This document shows, piece by piece, positions 53,505 through 63,433 of a stretch of 64,000 bases of DNA; position 1 is the stretch's first letter, and each line of letters opens with the position of its first letter. The stretch is taken from contig DATJRY010000015.1 in NCBI GenBank assembly GCA_035504415.1, positions 1-64,000 on the forward strand, written 5' to 3'. The notes beneath the pieces were generated by a model that made no database searches, was not told the origin of the DNA, and saw nothing but the letters and a program-made list of their open reading frames with translations. A program made the translations under genes and the position numbers. This DNA is from Candidatus Sulfotelmatobacter sp. Its GTDB lineage: Bacteria > Vulcanimicrobiota > Vulcanimicrobiia > Vulcanimicrobiales > Vulcanimicrobiaceae.

Positions 53505-53943
53505 GACGCTCGATCGCGCGCTCGAACGCGCGGTCACGCGCTTGGGAGACGCCGCGGCGACCAGCGAGCAGATCCGCGAGCACTTCGCATCCGCCCAAGG
53601 CGAGTGCGCGGTGACGATCTTGGCCGCGGCCGCGCGCGTGCACGGCGACTTGGCGACCGAAGTGGCGCAGCGCGGCGGGCTCCCGACGGTGTGGGCGCGC
53701 TTCGGCGTCGCGCACGGCATCAACGCCGGCGACACGCTGGCCGCGGTCGCCTCGCTGGCGCTGGTCGACGGCGCCGCCGGTCCGCCGGAACGCACGCTGG
53801 CGATGATGCGCGTGCTGCACGCCGCGTACTTGGCGGCCAGCGACGCCCGCGCGCGAGCGATCGCGCAGGGACGGCTCGACGCGCTCGAGACCGTTCCCGA
53901 CGCGCTGAACGCCGTCGCCGACGAGCTGGAAACGCTGGCCTGA
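53482..53943 (+). CDS. Degenerate short polyprenyl synthase-like protein
   Basis: The product has 153 residues. The middle (RGGLPTVWARFGVAHGINAG) matches the block after the first aspartate motif of prenyl diphosphate synthases, which normally reads RRGxPTVW..FG..xAINAGD. The preceding DDxxD position is instead HGDLATE, so catalysis is unlikely, and the C-terminal second aspartate motif is missing. The gene overlaps ispH by 23 bases. It may be a partner subunit for an active synthase or a relic. Confidence 0.6.
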   Translation: MCSPTATETLDRALERAVTRLGDAAATSEQIREHFASAQGECAVTILAAAARVHGDLATEVAQRGGLPTVWARFGVAHGINAGDTLAAVASLALVDGAAGPPERTLAMMRVLHAAYLAASDARARAIAQGRLDALETVPDALNAVADELETLA

Positions 53944-53995
53944 GCGCGCGCCTGTTCCCGTTCTCACCCTCCTCCGCGAAGGTCAACGCTACGTT

Positions 53996-54745
53996 ATGTC
54001 CGGTCACTCCAAATGGCACAACATCAAGCTTCGCAAGGGAAAAGCCGACGCGCAGCGCGGCGCGCTCTTCACCAAGCTGAGCAAAGAGATCATCCTCGCG
54101 GCCAAGAACGGCTCGAGCGATCCCAACGCCAACTATCGCCTCAAGATGGCGGTCGACAAGGCACGCGCCAACAACATGCCGCAGGACAACATCAAGCGCG
54201 CGATCGCGCGCGCCGGCGGCGCGGGTGAGAAGGAGATCGAGGAGATCCGCTACGAGGGCTACGGACCGGCCGGCGTCGCGGTGATCGTCGACGCGGCGAC
54301 CGACAACCGCAACCGCACCGCCTCCGAGCTGCGCTTTCTGTTCAGCCGCAACGAAGGCGGCCTGGGCGAGACCGGCAGCGTCGGCTGGATGTTCGCCGCG
54401 CGCGGCATCGTCGAAGTCGACGCGGGCCGGCTCGACGAGGACGCGCTGACCGAGCGCGCGCTGGTCGACGGGGTGATCGACGTGCGCTACAACGGCAGCG
54501 ACGATCCGTCCGAGGTGGTGACCGAACCGCAGGCGCTGATGGCGGTCAAGGACGCGCTCGAAGCGGCCGGCTTGCACGTGCGGACCGCGCAGCTGGCCAT
54601 GGAAGCGACGCAGACGACGCGGCCGGGCGCCGGCGACGCGGAGAAAGTGCTGGCGTTCCTCGACGCGCTCGAGGAACACGAAGACGTGCAGAACGTCTAC
54701 AGCAACGCCGAATTCGACGAGGCCCAGCTCGAGGCGCTGGCCTGA
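53996..54745 (+). CDS. yebC: YebC/TACO1-family regulator
   Basis: The product has 249 residues. The N-terminal SGHSKWHNIKLRKGKADAQR, the AKNGSSDPNANYRLKMAVDK block and the EGYGPAGVAVIVDA segment are diagnostic. These proteins assist ribosomes at proline-rich stretches and/or regulate transcription. Its stop overlaps the next gene's ATG (TGATG). Confidence 0.97.
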   Translation: MSGHSKWHNIKLRKGKADAQRGALFTKLSKEIILAAKNGSSDPNANYRLKMAVDKARANNMPQDNIKRAIARAGGAGEKEIEEIRYEGYGPAGVAVIVDAATDNRNRTASELRFLFSRNEGGLGETGSVGWMFAARGIVEVDAGRLDEDALTERALVDGVIDVRYNGSDDPSEVVTEPQALMAVKDALEAAGLHVRTAQLAMEATQTTRPGAGDAEKVLAFLDALEEHEDVQNVYSNAEFDEAQLEALA

Positions 54746-55812
54746 TGGCGTTGGACGCCGACGCGCCGGTGGTGCGGCGCCGGCGGCGGCCGTGGCTGCT
54801 CGATCGCGACTGGACGTTCGCGCTGGCGCTGGCGTTCGCCGTCGGCGTCGCGGTGTGGTTCGGGCGCGCGGTCAAGGACTTCTTCGTGCCGACCCAACAG
54901 GCGGTGCTGGTGCCGGCGATGGTCGGACAGACGCAGGGTGACGCCGTCGGCGAGTGCACGCAGCTGGGCTTGCAGTGCACGGTGCTCGCGACGCAGCCCA
55001 GCGAGAAGTACCCCAAGGACGTCGTGATGAGCCAAGCGCCGGTCGCGGGCACGCACGTGCGCGCCGGACGCGCCGTCTCGCTGGTCGTCAGCAGCGGCGT
55101 CGTGATCGTGCCGATGCCGGACCTGCGCTTCGAGTCGCTGCGCACCGCCAGCCTCGAGCTCAACCGGCTGCGCCTGCAATTGGCGAAGACCTCGATGGTC
55201 TCCAACGACGACATCCCGACCAACCACGTCGTCACGCAAGACCCGATGCCGCTGAGCAGCGTGCGCCAAGGGACGCGCGTCACGCTGACGCTGAGCAAAG
55301 GGCCACCCAGCGACGTGCGGGTGCCGGCCTTCACCGGCCACACCATCGACGAGGCGCGTGACATCGCGAACAACGCGCGCATCCATCTCGGCCAAGTCGT
55401 ATGGACGCCGTTCGGCCCGGGCGGTCCGCCGCGCGGCATCGTGGTGCGACAGAAGCCGGACGCCGACCAGTCGATCGACTCGTTCGACACCGTCTCGCTG
55501 CAGGTCAGCGCCGGTCCGACCGTCTACGGCTATCTCGTGCGCCAAGTCCATCTCTCGGTCACCGTCCCTCCGCGCGACGACGCCGCCAGCGTGCGCGTCG
55601 CCGTGCACGACGAGACCGGCGACTGGAACGTCTACGACGGCTACGCGCAGGGCGGCCAGAAGCTCGACTTCAACGTGACCGCGGTCGGCGACGCCCAGGC
55701 CGACACCTACATCGACAACGAGCTGCTCAACCAGACGACGATCGGCGTGGAGGCACCCAAGACGGACGCCTCGCCCAGTCCCAAGCCCCGGCCGCCGGTC
55801 CACGGCCGGTGA
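54745..55812 (+). CDS. Membrane-anchored PASTA-domain protein
   Basis: The product has 355 residues. A basic cytoplasmic N-terminus, one membrane helix (about 23-40) and three PASTA repeats (near 53-118, 120-190 and 192-265, seen in VPAMVGQTQGDAVGECTQLG and VPAFTGHTIDEARDIANNAR) are visible. A beta-rich domain and a Pro-rich tail follow. PASTA domains bind peptidoglycan or muropeptides. No kinase domain is attached, so it is not a PknB-like receptor by itself. It overlaps rpe by 4 bases. Confidence 0.88.
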   Translation: MALDADAPVVRRRRRPWLLDRDWTFALALAFAVGVAVWFGRAVKDFFVPTQQAVLVPAMVGQTQGDAVGECTQLGLQCTVLATQPSEKYPKDVVMSQAPVAGTHVRAGRAVSLVVSSGVVIVPMPDLRFESLRTASLELNRLRLQLAKTSMVSNDDIPTNHVVTQDPMPLSSVRQGTRVTLTLSKGPPSDVRVPAFTGHTIDEARDIANNARIHLGQVVWTPFGPGGPPRGIVVRQKPDADQSIDSFDTVSLQVSAGPTVYGYLVRQVHLSVTVPPRDDAASVRVAVHDETGDWNVYDGYAQGGQKLDFNVTAVGDAQADTYIDNELLNQTTIGVEAPKTDASPSPKPRPPVHGR

Positions 55813-56486
55813 GCGTGCTGCCGGTCAAGATCGCGCCCTCGCTACTCTCGGCGGACTTCGCCGCGATCGCCGACCAGATTCGCATGGTCGAAGAGGCCGG
55901 TGCGAACGAGCTACACCTGGACTCGATGGACGGCCGCTTCGTCCCCAACCTGACCTGGGGGATGAAGATCGTCAAGGACCTGCGCCGGCTGACCGCGCTG
56001 CCGTTCGACTGTCACTTGATGATCGCCGAGCCCGAGCGCTACGTCGACGCGTTTCGCGACGCGGGCGCCGACGTCATCACCTTCCACTACGAGGCGACGC
56101 CGCACCAGCACCGGCTACTGCGCCACCTGCGCTCCATCGGCGCGAAGGCCGGCATCGCGATCAACCCCGGCACGCCGGCGGCGATGCTGATCGACCTGCT
56201 CGAGGAGATCGATCGCGTGCTGGTGATGAGCGTCAACCCCGGCTTCGGCGGTCAGACCTTCATCGAGCGCGCGCTCACGAAAGTCGCCGAGGTGCGCGAG
56301 CTGCTCGACGAGCGCAATCCGGCCTGTGAGATCGAGGTCGACGGCGGGATCGGTCTGGAGAACCTCGAGCGCGCGGTCCTGGCTGGCGCCAACGTGCTGG
56401 TCGCCGGCAACTCCGTGTTCGCCGCCCGCGACCCGCAAGCGACGCTGCGCGAGATGCGCGCCCGGATCGGCGCCGTCGGCCGCTAA
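55809..56486 (+). CDS. rpe: Ribulose-phosphate 3-epimerase
   Basis: The product has 225 residues from a GTG at 55809; another GTG two codons later is possible. Motifs [63 protein letters not shown] and [11 protein letters not shown] are complete. It links ribulose and xylulose 5-phosphates. It lies away from the pentose phosphate operon, coupled to the PASTA gene. Confidence 0.97.
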   Translation: MSVLPVKIAPSLLSADFAAIADQIRMVEEAGANELHLDSMDGRFVPNLTWGMKIVKDLRRLTALPFDCHLMIAEPERYVDAFRDAGADVITFHYEATPHQHRLLRHLRSIGAKAGIAINPGTPAAMLIDLLEEIDRVLVMSVNPGFGGQTFIERALTKVAEVRELLDERNPACEIEVDGGIGLENLERAVLAGANVLVAGNSVFAARDPQATLREMRARIGAVGR

Positions 56487-59413
56487 GGCGCGTTCTGCAG
56501 CTCGGCGCGGGTGGCCGGGACCTTGATCTTGCCCGCGATGATGTCGGCGCGCAGCGCGTCGACGGTGGCCAGCGTCTTGGCGCCGATGACGTCGCGCGTG
56601 TAGCGGAAGTCCGTCAAGCCGACCGCGTCGTCGGCGAGGCCGAGCGTCACGTGGCCGCCGTGCATGCTGTCTTGCGCCGCACCGTGACAGAGCCGCTCGA
56701 CCGCGACGTCGACGCGCTTGCGCACGCTGGTCAGCACCGTGCCGGGCGCCAGCGCGTCCTGATCGGAGTCGACGCCGATCGCCCAGCGCTTGCGGCTCTT
56801 CGCCTCGGCGATGACGCCGATGTTCGCGCTGCCGGCTGCCGCGAAGATGATGTCGTCGCCGCCCGCGTAGAGTTTCGCCGCGACGCGCTGGCCGGCCGGG
56901 ATGTCGTCGAACGAACCCGCGTACGCTTTGTCGATGACGATGCTCGGGTCGATGTGGCGCGCGCCCGCGGTGAAGCCCGCCTCGAAGCGCTCGATGACCG
57001 GGACGTCCATCCCGCCGATGAAGCCGATGTGGTGCGTGCGGCTGGTCGCCGCCGCGACCGCGCCGGCCAGATACGAGCCTTCGTTCTCGCGGAAGGTGAT
57101 CGACTCGACGTTCGGCGCGTCGACGACGCCGTCGACCAGCGCGAAGTGCGCGTCGGGCGAGGCCTTCGCGACGGCGGCCATCGCGTCGCTCATCAGGAAA
57201 CCGATCCCGACCACCAGTCGGTCGCCGTCGTGCGCCAGCGTGCTCAGGTCGGGCGCGTAGTCGGCGCCGCGATGCGCTTGCAGCGCGCGCGGCTGCACGC
57301 CGTCGAGCACGACGCAGCGGCCCAGCCCGGCGTAAGCGGCGTCGTTGAACGAGCGATCGCCCAGGCCGCCGACGTCGAGCACCATCCCCACGTGGGCGCC
57401 GGTCTGGGCGGTCGCGGTGCAGCCGGTCAGCGCCGCCGCCAGCGCGCCGGCCATCGCCGCGGCGCGCGAGACGCGGAAGCGCGCGACGATCTCGGCCAGC
57501 CGCGCCGAACGGGTGCGCACCTCGGCGGCGGTGTGCTCGAGCTGATCGCCGTGTCCGGCCAGCGTGCGCGCGGCGCTGGCGATCGCGTTGCTGGCGGTGG
57601 CCTGCGACTCGCTGGCGTCGCGCGAGTCGCCGACGCGGTCGGCGACCGCGGCGGTCGTCGTGCGCAGCTGGTCGGCGGCGGCCGCATTCTCCTCGACGAC
57701 GGCGGCGACGCCGTCGACGTCGTCGCGCAGCACGCGGATCGCGTCCTGCATCTGCACGGCTTGGCGGGCGACCGCGTCGGCGACGCGCTGCGCGTCGGCC
57801 ACGGCGTGCTCGATCGCCGCCAGCGCGGCGTCGGTGCGCGCGGCCGCCTCCTCGCCGCGCACGACCGCGACGTTGGTCGCTTCGACCGCGCCGACGACGC
57901 GATCGGTTCCCTGGCGCAGGTCGCGCAGGATGGTCGCGATCTCGCGCGTGCTGGCCGCCGAGCTCTCGGCCAACTTGCGGATCTCGTCGGCGACCACGGC
58001 GAAGCCGCGGCCGTGCTCGCCGGCGCGCGCCGCCTCGATGGCGGCGTTGAGCGCGAGCAGGTTCGTCTGGTCGGCGACGGTTTCGATCGCGACCAGGATC
58101 TCGCCGATGCGCTCGGAGCTGGCAGCCAGGTCGGCGATGACGCGCGCGCTCTCGGCACCGTGACTGCGGATCGCGGTCATGGTCTGGCCGGCCTCCGCGA
58201 CCGCGCGCGCACCGTCGGTGACCGAACCGGCGGCGACGCGGGCCGCGCCGGTCAACTGTTGGCCGACCGCGCCGAAGGCGTCGATCTGCTCGCCCAAGTC
58301 GCGCGTCGTCTGCGCGATCGAGGCGATGCGCGAGGATTGTTCGGCGGCGCCGCCCGCGATCTGGCTGGAGGAGCGCGAGAGCTCGGCGACCGCGATCTCG
58401 TTGGCGCGCGCGACCGTCTGGTGCAGGTCGGCGTTGACGGCCAGCACTTCGGTCGCCTGCGAGGTCTCGGCGACCGAACGCCGCACGTCGGCCGCGCTGG
58501 CGGCGACGCGGGTCGCGTCGCTGGCCAGCGCGCTGGCGTCGCCGGCGATCCCTTCGAGCGTGTCGCGCAAGCGCGCGGTCGTGCGCGAGAAGGTCTCGCC
58601 CAGCTCGCCCAGCGAGCGCGCCAGAACGTTGTACGTGCGCGAGAGCGAGGCGATCTCGTCGTCGCCCTCGCCGTCCAGCTCGGGGGCTTCGGCCGAGAAC
58701 GAGACGGTCAGGTCGCCGTCGGCGAGCGCCTCGAGCGCGCTCGCGAAGCGCGCCAGGTCGACGCGAACGGCTTCGCGCAGCGCCGCCACGACCGCGTCCA
58801 AGCGCCGCGAGAGACTGCGCACGAACAGCGGCGCGCCGATCAGCAGCAGCGCCAGCACGAGGATCGCCAGGATCAGCAGCGCCGCCTGCGAGAGGCTGCG
58901 CAGCTTCGCCGCGCGTGCGTCGTCGGCGGCGATGCGGGCGGCGACGTCGTCGTCGACGCCGCCGAGGAAGGCGGCCAGCGAATCGTAGATCGCGTCGCCG
59001 TGCTGCGTCGTACCGGGCGCCGGATGCGCGCCTTGCGCGATCCGCTGGTCGACCCACCGCTCGTACTCGTCGATGTAGGCTTGGGAGAGCTGCGCGATCG
59101 CGCGCAGCTGCGGCGGCCGGCCCGGCGCCTCGTCGTCGGCGACGAACCGGTGCAGCTCGGCGCGCGTCGCGTTCAGCTGCTCGCGCTCGGTCGCGTCGCC
59201 TTCGAGCGCATAGGCGTCGGCGTCACGCGCCTCGACGGCCAGCGCCGTGTTCAGGTGCGCGACGAGCTGACGCACCTCTTCGATGCGGGCGGTTTGCGCG
59301 CGCGTCGCCGACTCGGCCGCGCTCTGGACCAGGCCCACCACGGTGACCGCGGCGACGCTGGCGACGGCCGCGATGAGCAGCGCCGCGACGGCTGTCCGAA
59401 AGCGTACTCTCAA
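56483..59413 (-). CDS. Chemoreceptor fused to a BMP-type (PnrA-like) binding lipoprotein domain
   Basis: The product has 976 residues from a TTG at 59413. Membrane helix 1 (7-29), a helical periplasmic part (30-175), helix 2 (176-198), HAMP (200-265) and the signalling coiled coil with tip [20 protein letters not shown] (451-470) make a standard receptor. Then, with no stop, [16 protein letters not shown] (650-665) looks like a lipoprotein signal with lipobox LTGC, followed by a BMP/PnrA-like binding domain ([38 protein letters not shown]). The hydrophobic stretch could act as a third membrane helix placing the domain outside. Alternatively, Met654 could start a separate lipoprotein. Confidence 0.88.
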   Translation of the reverse strand: MRVRFRTAVAALLIAAVASVAAVTVVGLVQSAAESATRAQTARIEEVRQLVAHLNTALAVEARDADAYALEGDATEREQLNATRAELHRFVADDEAPGRPPQLRAIAQLSQAYIDEYERWVDQRIAQGAHPAPGTTQHGDAIYDSLAAFLGGVDDDVAARIAADDARAAKLRSLSQAALLILAILVLALLLIGAPLFVRSLSRRLDAVVAALREAVRVDLARFASALEALADGDLTVSFSAEAPELDGEGDDEIASLSRTYNVLARSLGELGETFSRTTARLRDTLEGIAGDASALASDATRVAASAADVRRSVAETSQATEVLAVNADLHQTVARANEIAVAELSRSSSQIAGGAAEQSSRIASIAQTTRDLGEQIDAFGAVGQQLTGAARVAAGSVTDGARAVAEAGQTMTAIRSHGAESARVIADLAASSERIGEILVAIETVADQTNLLALNAAIEAARAGEHGRGFAVVADEIRKLAESSAASTREIATILRDLRQGTDRVVGAVEATNVAVVRGEEAAARTDAALAAIEHAVADAQRVADAVARQAVQMQDAIRVLRDDVDGVAAVVEENAAAADQLRTTTAAVADRVGDSRDASESQATASNAIASAARTLAGHGDQLEHTAAEVRTRSARLAEIVARFRVSRAAAMAGALAAALTGCTATAQTGAHVGMVLDVGGLGDRSFNDAAYAGLGRCVVLDGVQPRALQAHRGADYAPDLSTLAHDGDRLVVGIGFLMSDAMAAVAKASPDAHFALVDGVVDAPNVESITFRENEGSYLAGAVAAATSRTHHIGFIGGMDVPVIERFEAGFTAGARHIDPSIVIDKAYAGSFDDIPAGQRVAAKLYAGGDDIIFAAAGSANIGVIAEAKSRKRWAIGVDSDQDALAPGTVLTSVRKRVDVAVERLCHGAAQDSMHGGHVTLGLADDAVGLTDFRYTRDVIGAKTLATVDALRADIIAGKIKVPATRAELQNAP

Positions 59414-59592
59414 GCAGAAATATTCCGGCCGACGAATCGATCGAGGGACACGAATGACGCTCCATCCGTTGCGCGAAGAAATGGGGCAGCTTCACTATCG
59501 ACCGGCGAACGTAAAAAGATGAGCGCCCGATCACTTGCTGCTCGGGCGGCCGGGAGATGAAGTAGGCGCCCCGACCCGGAAGCGAACGCCGG

Positions 59593-60567
59593 GTGACCGA
59601 GGACGACCTGATCGCGCAGATCCGCGACCGTCTGCGCGACGTCGCCGCGGACCGGCTGCTGGTCGGGATCGGCGACGACGCGGCGGCCTGGCAGCCGCGC
59701 AGCCACCAGCGCAGCGTCGTCACCACCGACGCCCTGGTCGAGGGCGTCCACTTCACCCGCGCCGCGATGCGCCCCGACGAGGTCGGTCACCGCGCGTTGG
59801 CGGCCAACCTCTCCGACATCGCCGCCATGGGGGCGCGACCGGTCTTGGCGACCGTCGCGCTCGGTCTGCCGCGCGACTGCGATCCGGCCTGGGTGCTCGC
59901 CATGTACGACGGCATCGCCGCGCTGGCACGGCGCGCTCGCTGCGCGATCGCGGGCGGCGACGTCACGCGCGCGCCGGCCGTGACGCTGGCGCTGACGGTC
60001 GTCGGCGAAGTGCGCGCCTCGAACCTCAAGCGCCGCGACGGCGCACTCCCCGGCGACGTCGTCGCCGTCACCGGCGCCCTGGGCGCCAGCCAGGCCGGCT
60101 TGTTCGTCGCGGTGGAGCGTCCCGCACTCGCCGGCGAGCCGGCGGCCGCGCCGGCGCTGGCCGCGTACCGCACCCCCGAGCCGCGCTTGCGTGAAGGACG
60201 ATGGCTCGGAGCGTCGCGGCACGTGCGCGCGATGATGGACACCTCGGACGGGCTCTCGACCGATCTCGCGCGCTTGTGCGCCGCCTCGGGCGTCGGCGCG
60301 GTCGTCGAGACGGTGCCGGTCGCAGACGCCGCGCGCGCGGTCGCCTCGCTCGTCGAGGCAGACGCGCAGGCATGGGCGCTGCACGGCGGCGAGGACTTCG
60401 AGCTGCTGCTCAGCGTCGAGCGGCGCGCGTTCGCGCATCTGGCGGCGCGCTTCCGCGCACACTTCGGTCGCCCGTTGCACGCCGTGGGCCATGTCACCGA
60501 AGGAGCAGGCGTCCGCCTCGCCAACGGGGACGCCATCCCGGCTGCGGGCTGGGACTCTCTGCAATGA
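59593..60567 (+). CDS. thiL: Thiamine-monophosphate kinase
   Basis: The product has 324 residues. It makes thiamine diphosphate from the monophosphate. Motifs include LVGIGDDAAAW, TTDALVEGVHFT, AANLSDIAAMGARPV, AGGDVTRAP, MMDTSDGLSTDLARL and HGGEDFELL. A small hairpin (CGCCCGA/TCGGGCG, 59524-59548) lies before it. No TPP riboswitch is recognisable. It overlaps the next gene (ATGA). Confidence 0.97.
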   Translation: MTEDDLIAQIRDRLRDVAADRLLVGIGDDAAAWQPRSHQRSVVTTDALVEGVHFTRAAMRPDEVGHRALAANLSDIAAMGARPVLATVALGLPRDCDPAWVLAMYDGIAALARRARCAIAGGDVTRAPAVTLALTVVGEVRASNLKRRDGALPGDVVAVTGALGASQAGLFVAVERPALAGEPAAAPALAAYRTPEPRLREGRWLGASRHVRAMMDTSDGLSTDLARLCAASGVGAVVETVPVADAARAVASLVEADAQAWALHGGEDFELLLSVERRAFAHLAARFRAHFGRPLHAVGHVTEGAGVRLANGDAIPAAGWDSLQ

Positions 60568-61526
60568 GCGCCGCCGACCAACAAGACGCACAAAAAGCCT
60601 ATCCGCTGCTGGGCTCCATCCAGAACAGCGTCGGTTACGGCTTTCTCGGCAACGAGACCGTCGTCGCGATCGCCAACCGGTTGCGCGTGCGCACGGTGAC
60701 GGTACCGACCGCCTACGCCAGCGCGCGTGGCGGCGTCGAAGGCCGCTCTTCGTTCGTCCCCGATCTGCGCGAGTTCCGGCGCGGCGTCGAGTTCTTGATC
60801 GCGCGCGATCCGAACGTGCTGGTGATCGGGTATCTGGCGCAACCCGATCAAGTCGACGTCGTCGCCGACGCGCTCGAACGCTTTCAGGGCCTGGTCGTGC
60901 TCGATCCGGTGCTGGGCAGCTACGAGAAGGGACTGTTCGTCCCGGTCGAGACCGCGCGCCGCATTCGCGACGCGCTCTTGCCGAAGGCCGAAGTCGTCAC
61001 GCCCAACCGCTTCGAAGCCGAAGTGCTGCTCGATCTGACGCGCGTGCGCGGCGCCAACGAGCGCGTCTTCCTCGACGGCTTCGCCGAACGCGGTCCGCAG
61101 ACGGCGATCATCACCTCGTTCGTGCGCGAGGCCGAGCGGCGCACGGCCGTCACCGCGTTCTCGAACGGCTACGTCTACGAGAAGATCACCTCGCCGTTCT
61201 ACCCGGCCTTCCCCGGCTACGGTGCCGGCGACGCGCTGGCCGGCGCGGTCGCGGCGCTGCTGACCGCCGGCGCCAGCCCGTGGGCGGCCACGATGCTGGC
61301 CACCGCCCTGGCCTCGCTCGCGGTCGAGCGGACGACCGGCTACGGGAGCGCGACCGTCGACCCGGTCGCGGCGCTCGATCTATTCCGGCCGCTCCCCTAC
61401 CTGACCGACGAGGCGTGCAAGCCCTACGCCGAGCGCTTCGGGGTGACCTCAGCGCCGATCCCGGTCAAAGACGGAGAAGGGGCGCGACTCAAGTTCGCGC
61501 CCCCGAAAAACCAGATCGTGTACTAG
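60564..61526 (+). CDS. Pyridoxal/hydroxymethylpyrimidine kinase-like protein
   Basis: The product has 320 residues. It belongs to the ribokinase-like PdxY/ThiD group: GSIQNSVGYGFLGNETVVAI, VVLDPVLGSYEKGLFVP, VVTPNRFEAEVLLDL and the catalytic FPGYGAGDALAGAVAALL. The vitamin substrate (pyridoxal or HMP) is not settled; coupling to thiL hints at thiamine. It is about 40 residues longer than usual at the C-terminus. Confidence 0.88.
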   Translation: MSAADQQDAQKAYPLLGSIQNSVGYGFLGNETVVAIANRLRVRTVTVPTAYASARGGVEGRSSFVPDLREFRRGVEFLIARDPNVLVIGYLAQPDQVDVVADALERFQGLVVLDPVLGSYEKGLFVPVETARRIRDALLPKAEVVTPNRFEAEVLLDLTRVRGANERVFLDGFAERGPQTAIITSFVREAERRTAVTAFSNGYVYEKITSPFYPAFPGYGAGDALAGAVAALLTAGASPWAATMLATALASLAVERTTGYGSATVDPVAALDLFRPLPYLTDEACKPYAERFGVTSAPIPVKDGEGARLKFAPPKNQIVY

Positions 61527-61555
61527 GCCACCGCTGCCGGCGGCCGGTTCCTGGA

Positions 61556-61753
61556 CTAGGCGACCCCGACGCGCTTGACGCGCTTGGAGCGCAGGCAGGA
61601 CGTGCAGACGCGGGCCGTCTTGTGCGTACCGCGGTCGTCGATCCGGACGGCCTGGAGGTTCGGGAGCCACCGCCGCTTGGTCTTGTTCATCGCGTGGCTG
61701 ACGTTATTTCCCGCCATCGGTCCCTTGCCGCACACGTCGCATCGCTTGGCCAT
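61556..61753 (-). CDS. rpmB: Ribosomal protein bL28, zinc-type
   Basis: The product has 65 residues. The zinc-ribbon form has C5, C8, C50 and C53. The sequence shows [20 protein letters not shown] and the basic C-terminus RSKRVKRVG. It is a large-subunit ribosomal protein. It lies divergent to fakA, an order known in other bacteria. Confidence 0.97.
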   Translation of the reverse strand: MAKRCDVCGKGPMAGNNVSHAMNKTKRRWLPNLQAVRIDDRGTHKTARVCTSCLRSKRVKRVGVA

Positions 61754-61840
61754 AACAGCGGGAGTGTACCAGAAACGGAGCCCCCGGACAAGCCGCCCGC
61801 AGGGCGCAGGGGGCCGGTCCCGGAACGCGAGTCGCGCTCT

Positions 61841-63433
61841 ATGGCAGTCACCCAACTGGACGGTCGGGCGTTCGAGAAGTTCGTCGCGGCCGGGACCTAC
61901 TTCCTCAGGAAGTACCGGGGCGTCCTCAACGACCTCAACGTCTTTCCCGTTCCGGACGGGGACACGGGGTCGAACATGTTCCTGACCGCCAAGGCAGCCA
62001 TGCACGAGGCCCGCAAGGTCCGTACGGAAGGGCTGGCGACCGTCGCGGCCGCCGCCGCCAACGGCTCGCTGCTGGGGGCCCGCGGCAACAGCGGGGTCAT
62101 CCTCTCCCAGATGCTGCGCGGCTTCGCCCACAGCGTGCGCCACCGCGAGGCGATCGACACCTTCCAGCTTTCGCTGGCGATGCGCGAGGCCGTCAGCGCC
62201 GCCCGCGCCGCGCTGACGCGGCCGGTCGAGGGGACCATCATCTCGGTCGCCGGCGCCGCCGCCGACGAGGCCTATCGCCAAGCCGTGCGCGAGCCCGACT
62301 TCTACCGCTTGGCCAACGCCGTGCTGCGCGCGGCCAACGACGCGCTCGAGCGGACGCCCGAGCAGCTGCCTGCGCTCAAGGAAGCCGGCGTCGTCGATTC
62401 GGGCGGCGCGGGCTTTTGCTACTTTCTCGAGGGCGCGCTGCGCTTTCTGCCCGAGCAGACGGTGCGCGCGACCGCGTTTCCGCGCCGCCCGGTGCGTTCG
62501 GCGGTCTTCACCCGGCAGCAAGAAGTCGGCGAGAATCGGTATTGCACCGAGTTCATCCTCGACGGCGCGACCATCGAGGCGCACCCGCTCCGCGACCTGC
62601 TCGAGCGCCACGGCGACTCGCTGCTCGTCGTCGGCAGCGCGCCGACGATCAAGGTTCACGTTCACACCGGCCGGCCGGACGACGTCAAGGCGCTGGCCGC
62701 CAAATACGGTATCGTGACGCGCTGGAAAGTCGAAGACATGGCGCGGCAGCACCACCTGCTGGTCGTCGACGCGCCGGCGCGCGCGCTCGGCATCGCGGCC
62801 GTCGTGCCCGGCGTCGGCTTCGATCGCATCGCGCGCGAACTGGGGGCCGACGTGACCATCCCGGTCCCGCCCGGTGCCAACCCGTCGGTCCAAGACCTGC
62901 TGATCGGCGTCAACGCCTCGCTCGCGCCGACCGTCTATCTGCTGCCCAACGATCCCAACGTCGCGCTGGCGGCGCGCGAGGTCGCCGCGCTGACGAGCAA
63001 GACCGTCGTCGTCGTGCCGACGCGCGACCCGATCGCCGGTTTGGCGGTGCTCTTGCGGCTCGGCGGCGCCGACCAACCGCCGCCGCTCGAGGCGCTGGAG
63101 ACGACGCTGGCCGGCGTCAAGGCGGCCTCGGTGTTCGCGGCCGGCAAGGACGCCAGCGTTGACGGCGTCGCGGTGCAGAAAGGTGCGCCGACAGCGGCGA
63201 TCGGGAAGCGGTTGATCACCGGTGCGAGCTATGCCGACGTGCTGGTCGCGGCGGCAGCGGAGCTGGGTGCCGGTGCGGGAGGACTCGTGACCTTGTACTA
63301 CGGTGGCAGTCAGAAGGAGCGCGACGCGCAGCGCCATGCGGCGTTGCTCGGCGAGCGTTTCGGTGACGTCGAAGTCGAGTACTATTTCGGCGGCCAGCCC
63401 GCCGTCGAGTACTGGCTCTCGGTCGAAGCGTGA
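61841..63433 (+). CDS. fakA: Fatty acid kinase catalytic subunit (FakA/YloV, DAK2 domain)
   Basis: The product has 530 residues. The N-terminal DhaL/DAK2 domain has [17 protein letters not shown] with D39 and D41 for Mg-ATP, and [16 protein letters not shown]. The middle and C-terminal domains ([44 protein letters not shown]) bind the FakB partner. It phosphorylates fatty acids for phospholipid synthesis together with PlsX, which follows with a 4-base overlap. Confidence 0.95.
   Translation: MAVTQLDGRAFEKFVAAGTYFLRKYRGVLNDLNVFPVPDGDTGSNMFLTAKAAMHEARKVRTEGLATVAAAAANGSLLGARGNSGVILSQMLRGFAHSVRHREAIDTFQLSLAMREAVSAARAALTRPVEGTIISVAGAAADEAYRQAVREPDFYRLANAVLRAANDALERTPEQLPALKEAGVVDSGGAGFCYFLEGALRFLPEQTVRATAFPRRPVRSAVFTRQQEVGENRYCTEFILDGATIEAHPLRDLLERHGDSLLVVGSAPTIKVHVHTGRPDDVKALAAKYGIVTRWKVEDMARQHHLLVVDAPARALGIAAVVPGVGFDRIARELGADVTIPVPPGANPSVQDLLIGVNASLAPTVYLLPNDPNVALAAREVAALTSKTVVVVPTRDPIAGLAVLLRLGGADQPPPLEALETTLAGVKAASVFAAGKDASVDGVAVQKGAPTAAIGKRLITGASYADVLVAAAAELGAGAGGLVTLYYGGSQKERDAQRHAALLGERFGDVEVEYYFGGQPAVEYWLSVEA

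Noticed and set aside
56651-59560. 969-codon open frame on the plus strand
   Set aside because: It is antisense to the chemoreceptor-BMP fusion, has no recognisable motif and consists of low-complexity Arg/Asp/Gly sequence.
59414-59592. TPP riboswitch before thiL
   Set aside because: The CTGAGA and ACCTGA core elements are absent; only a short hairpin is seen.
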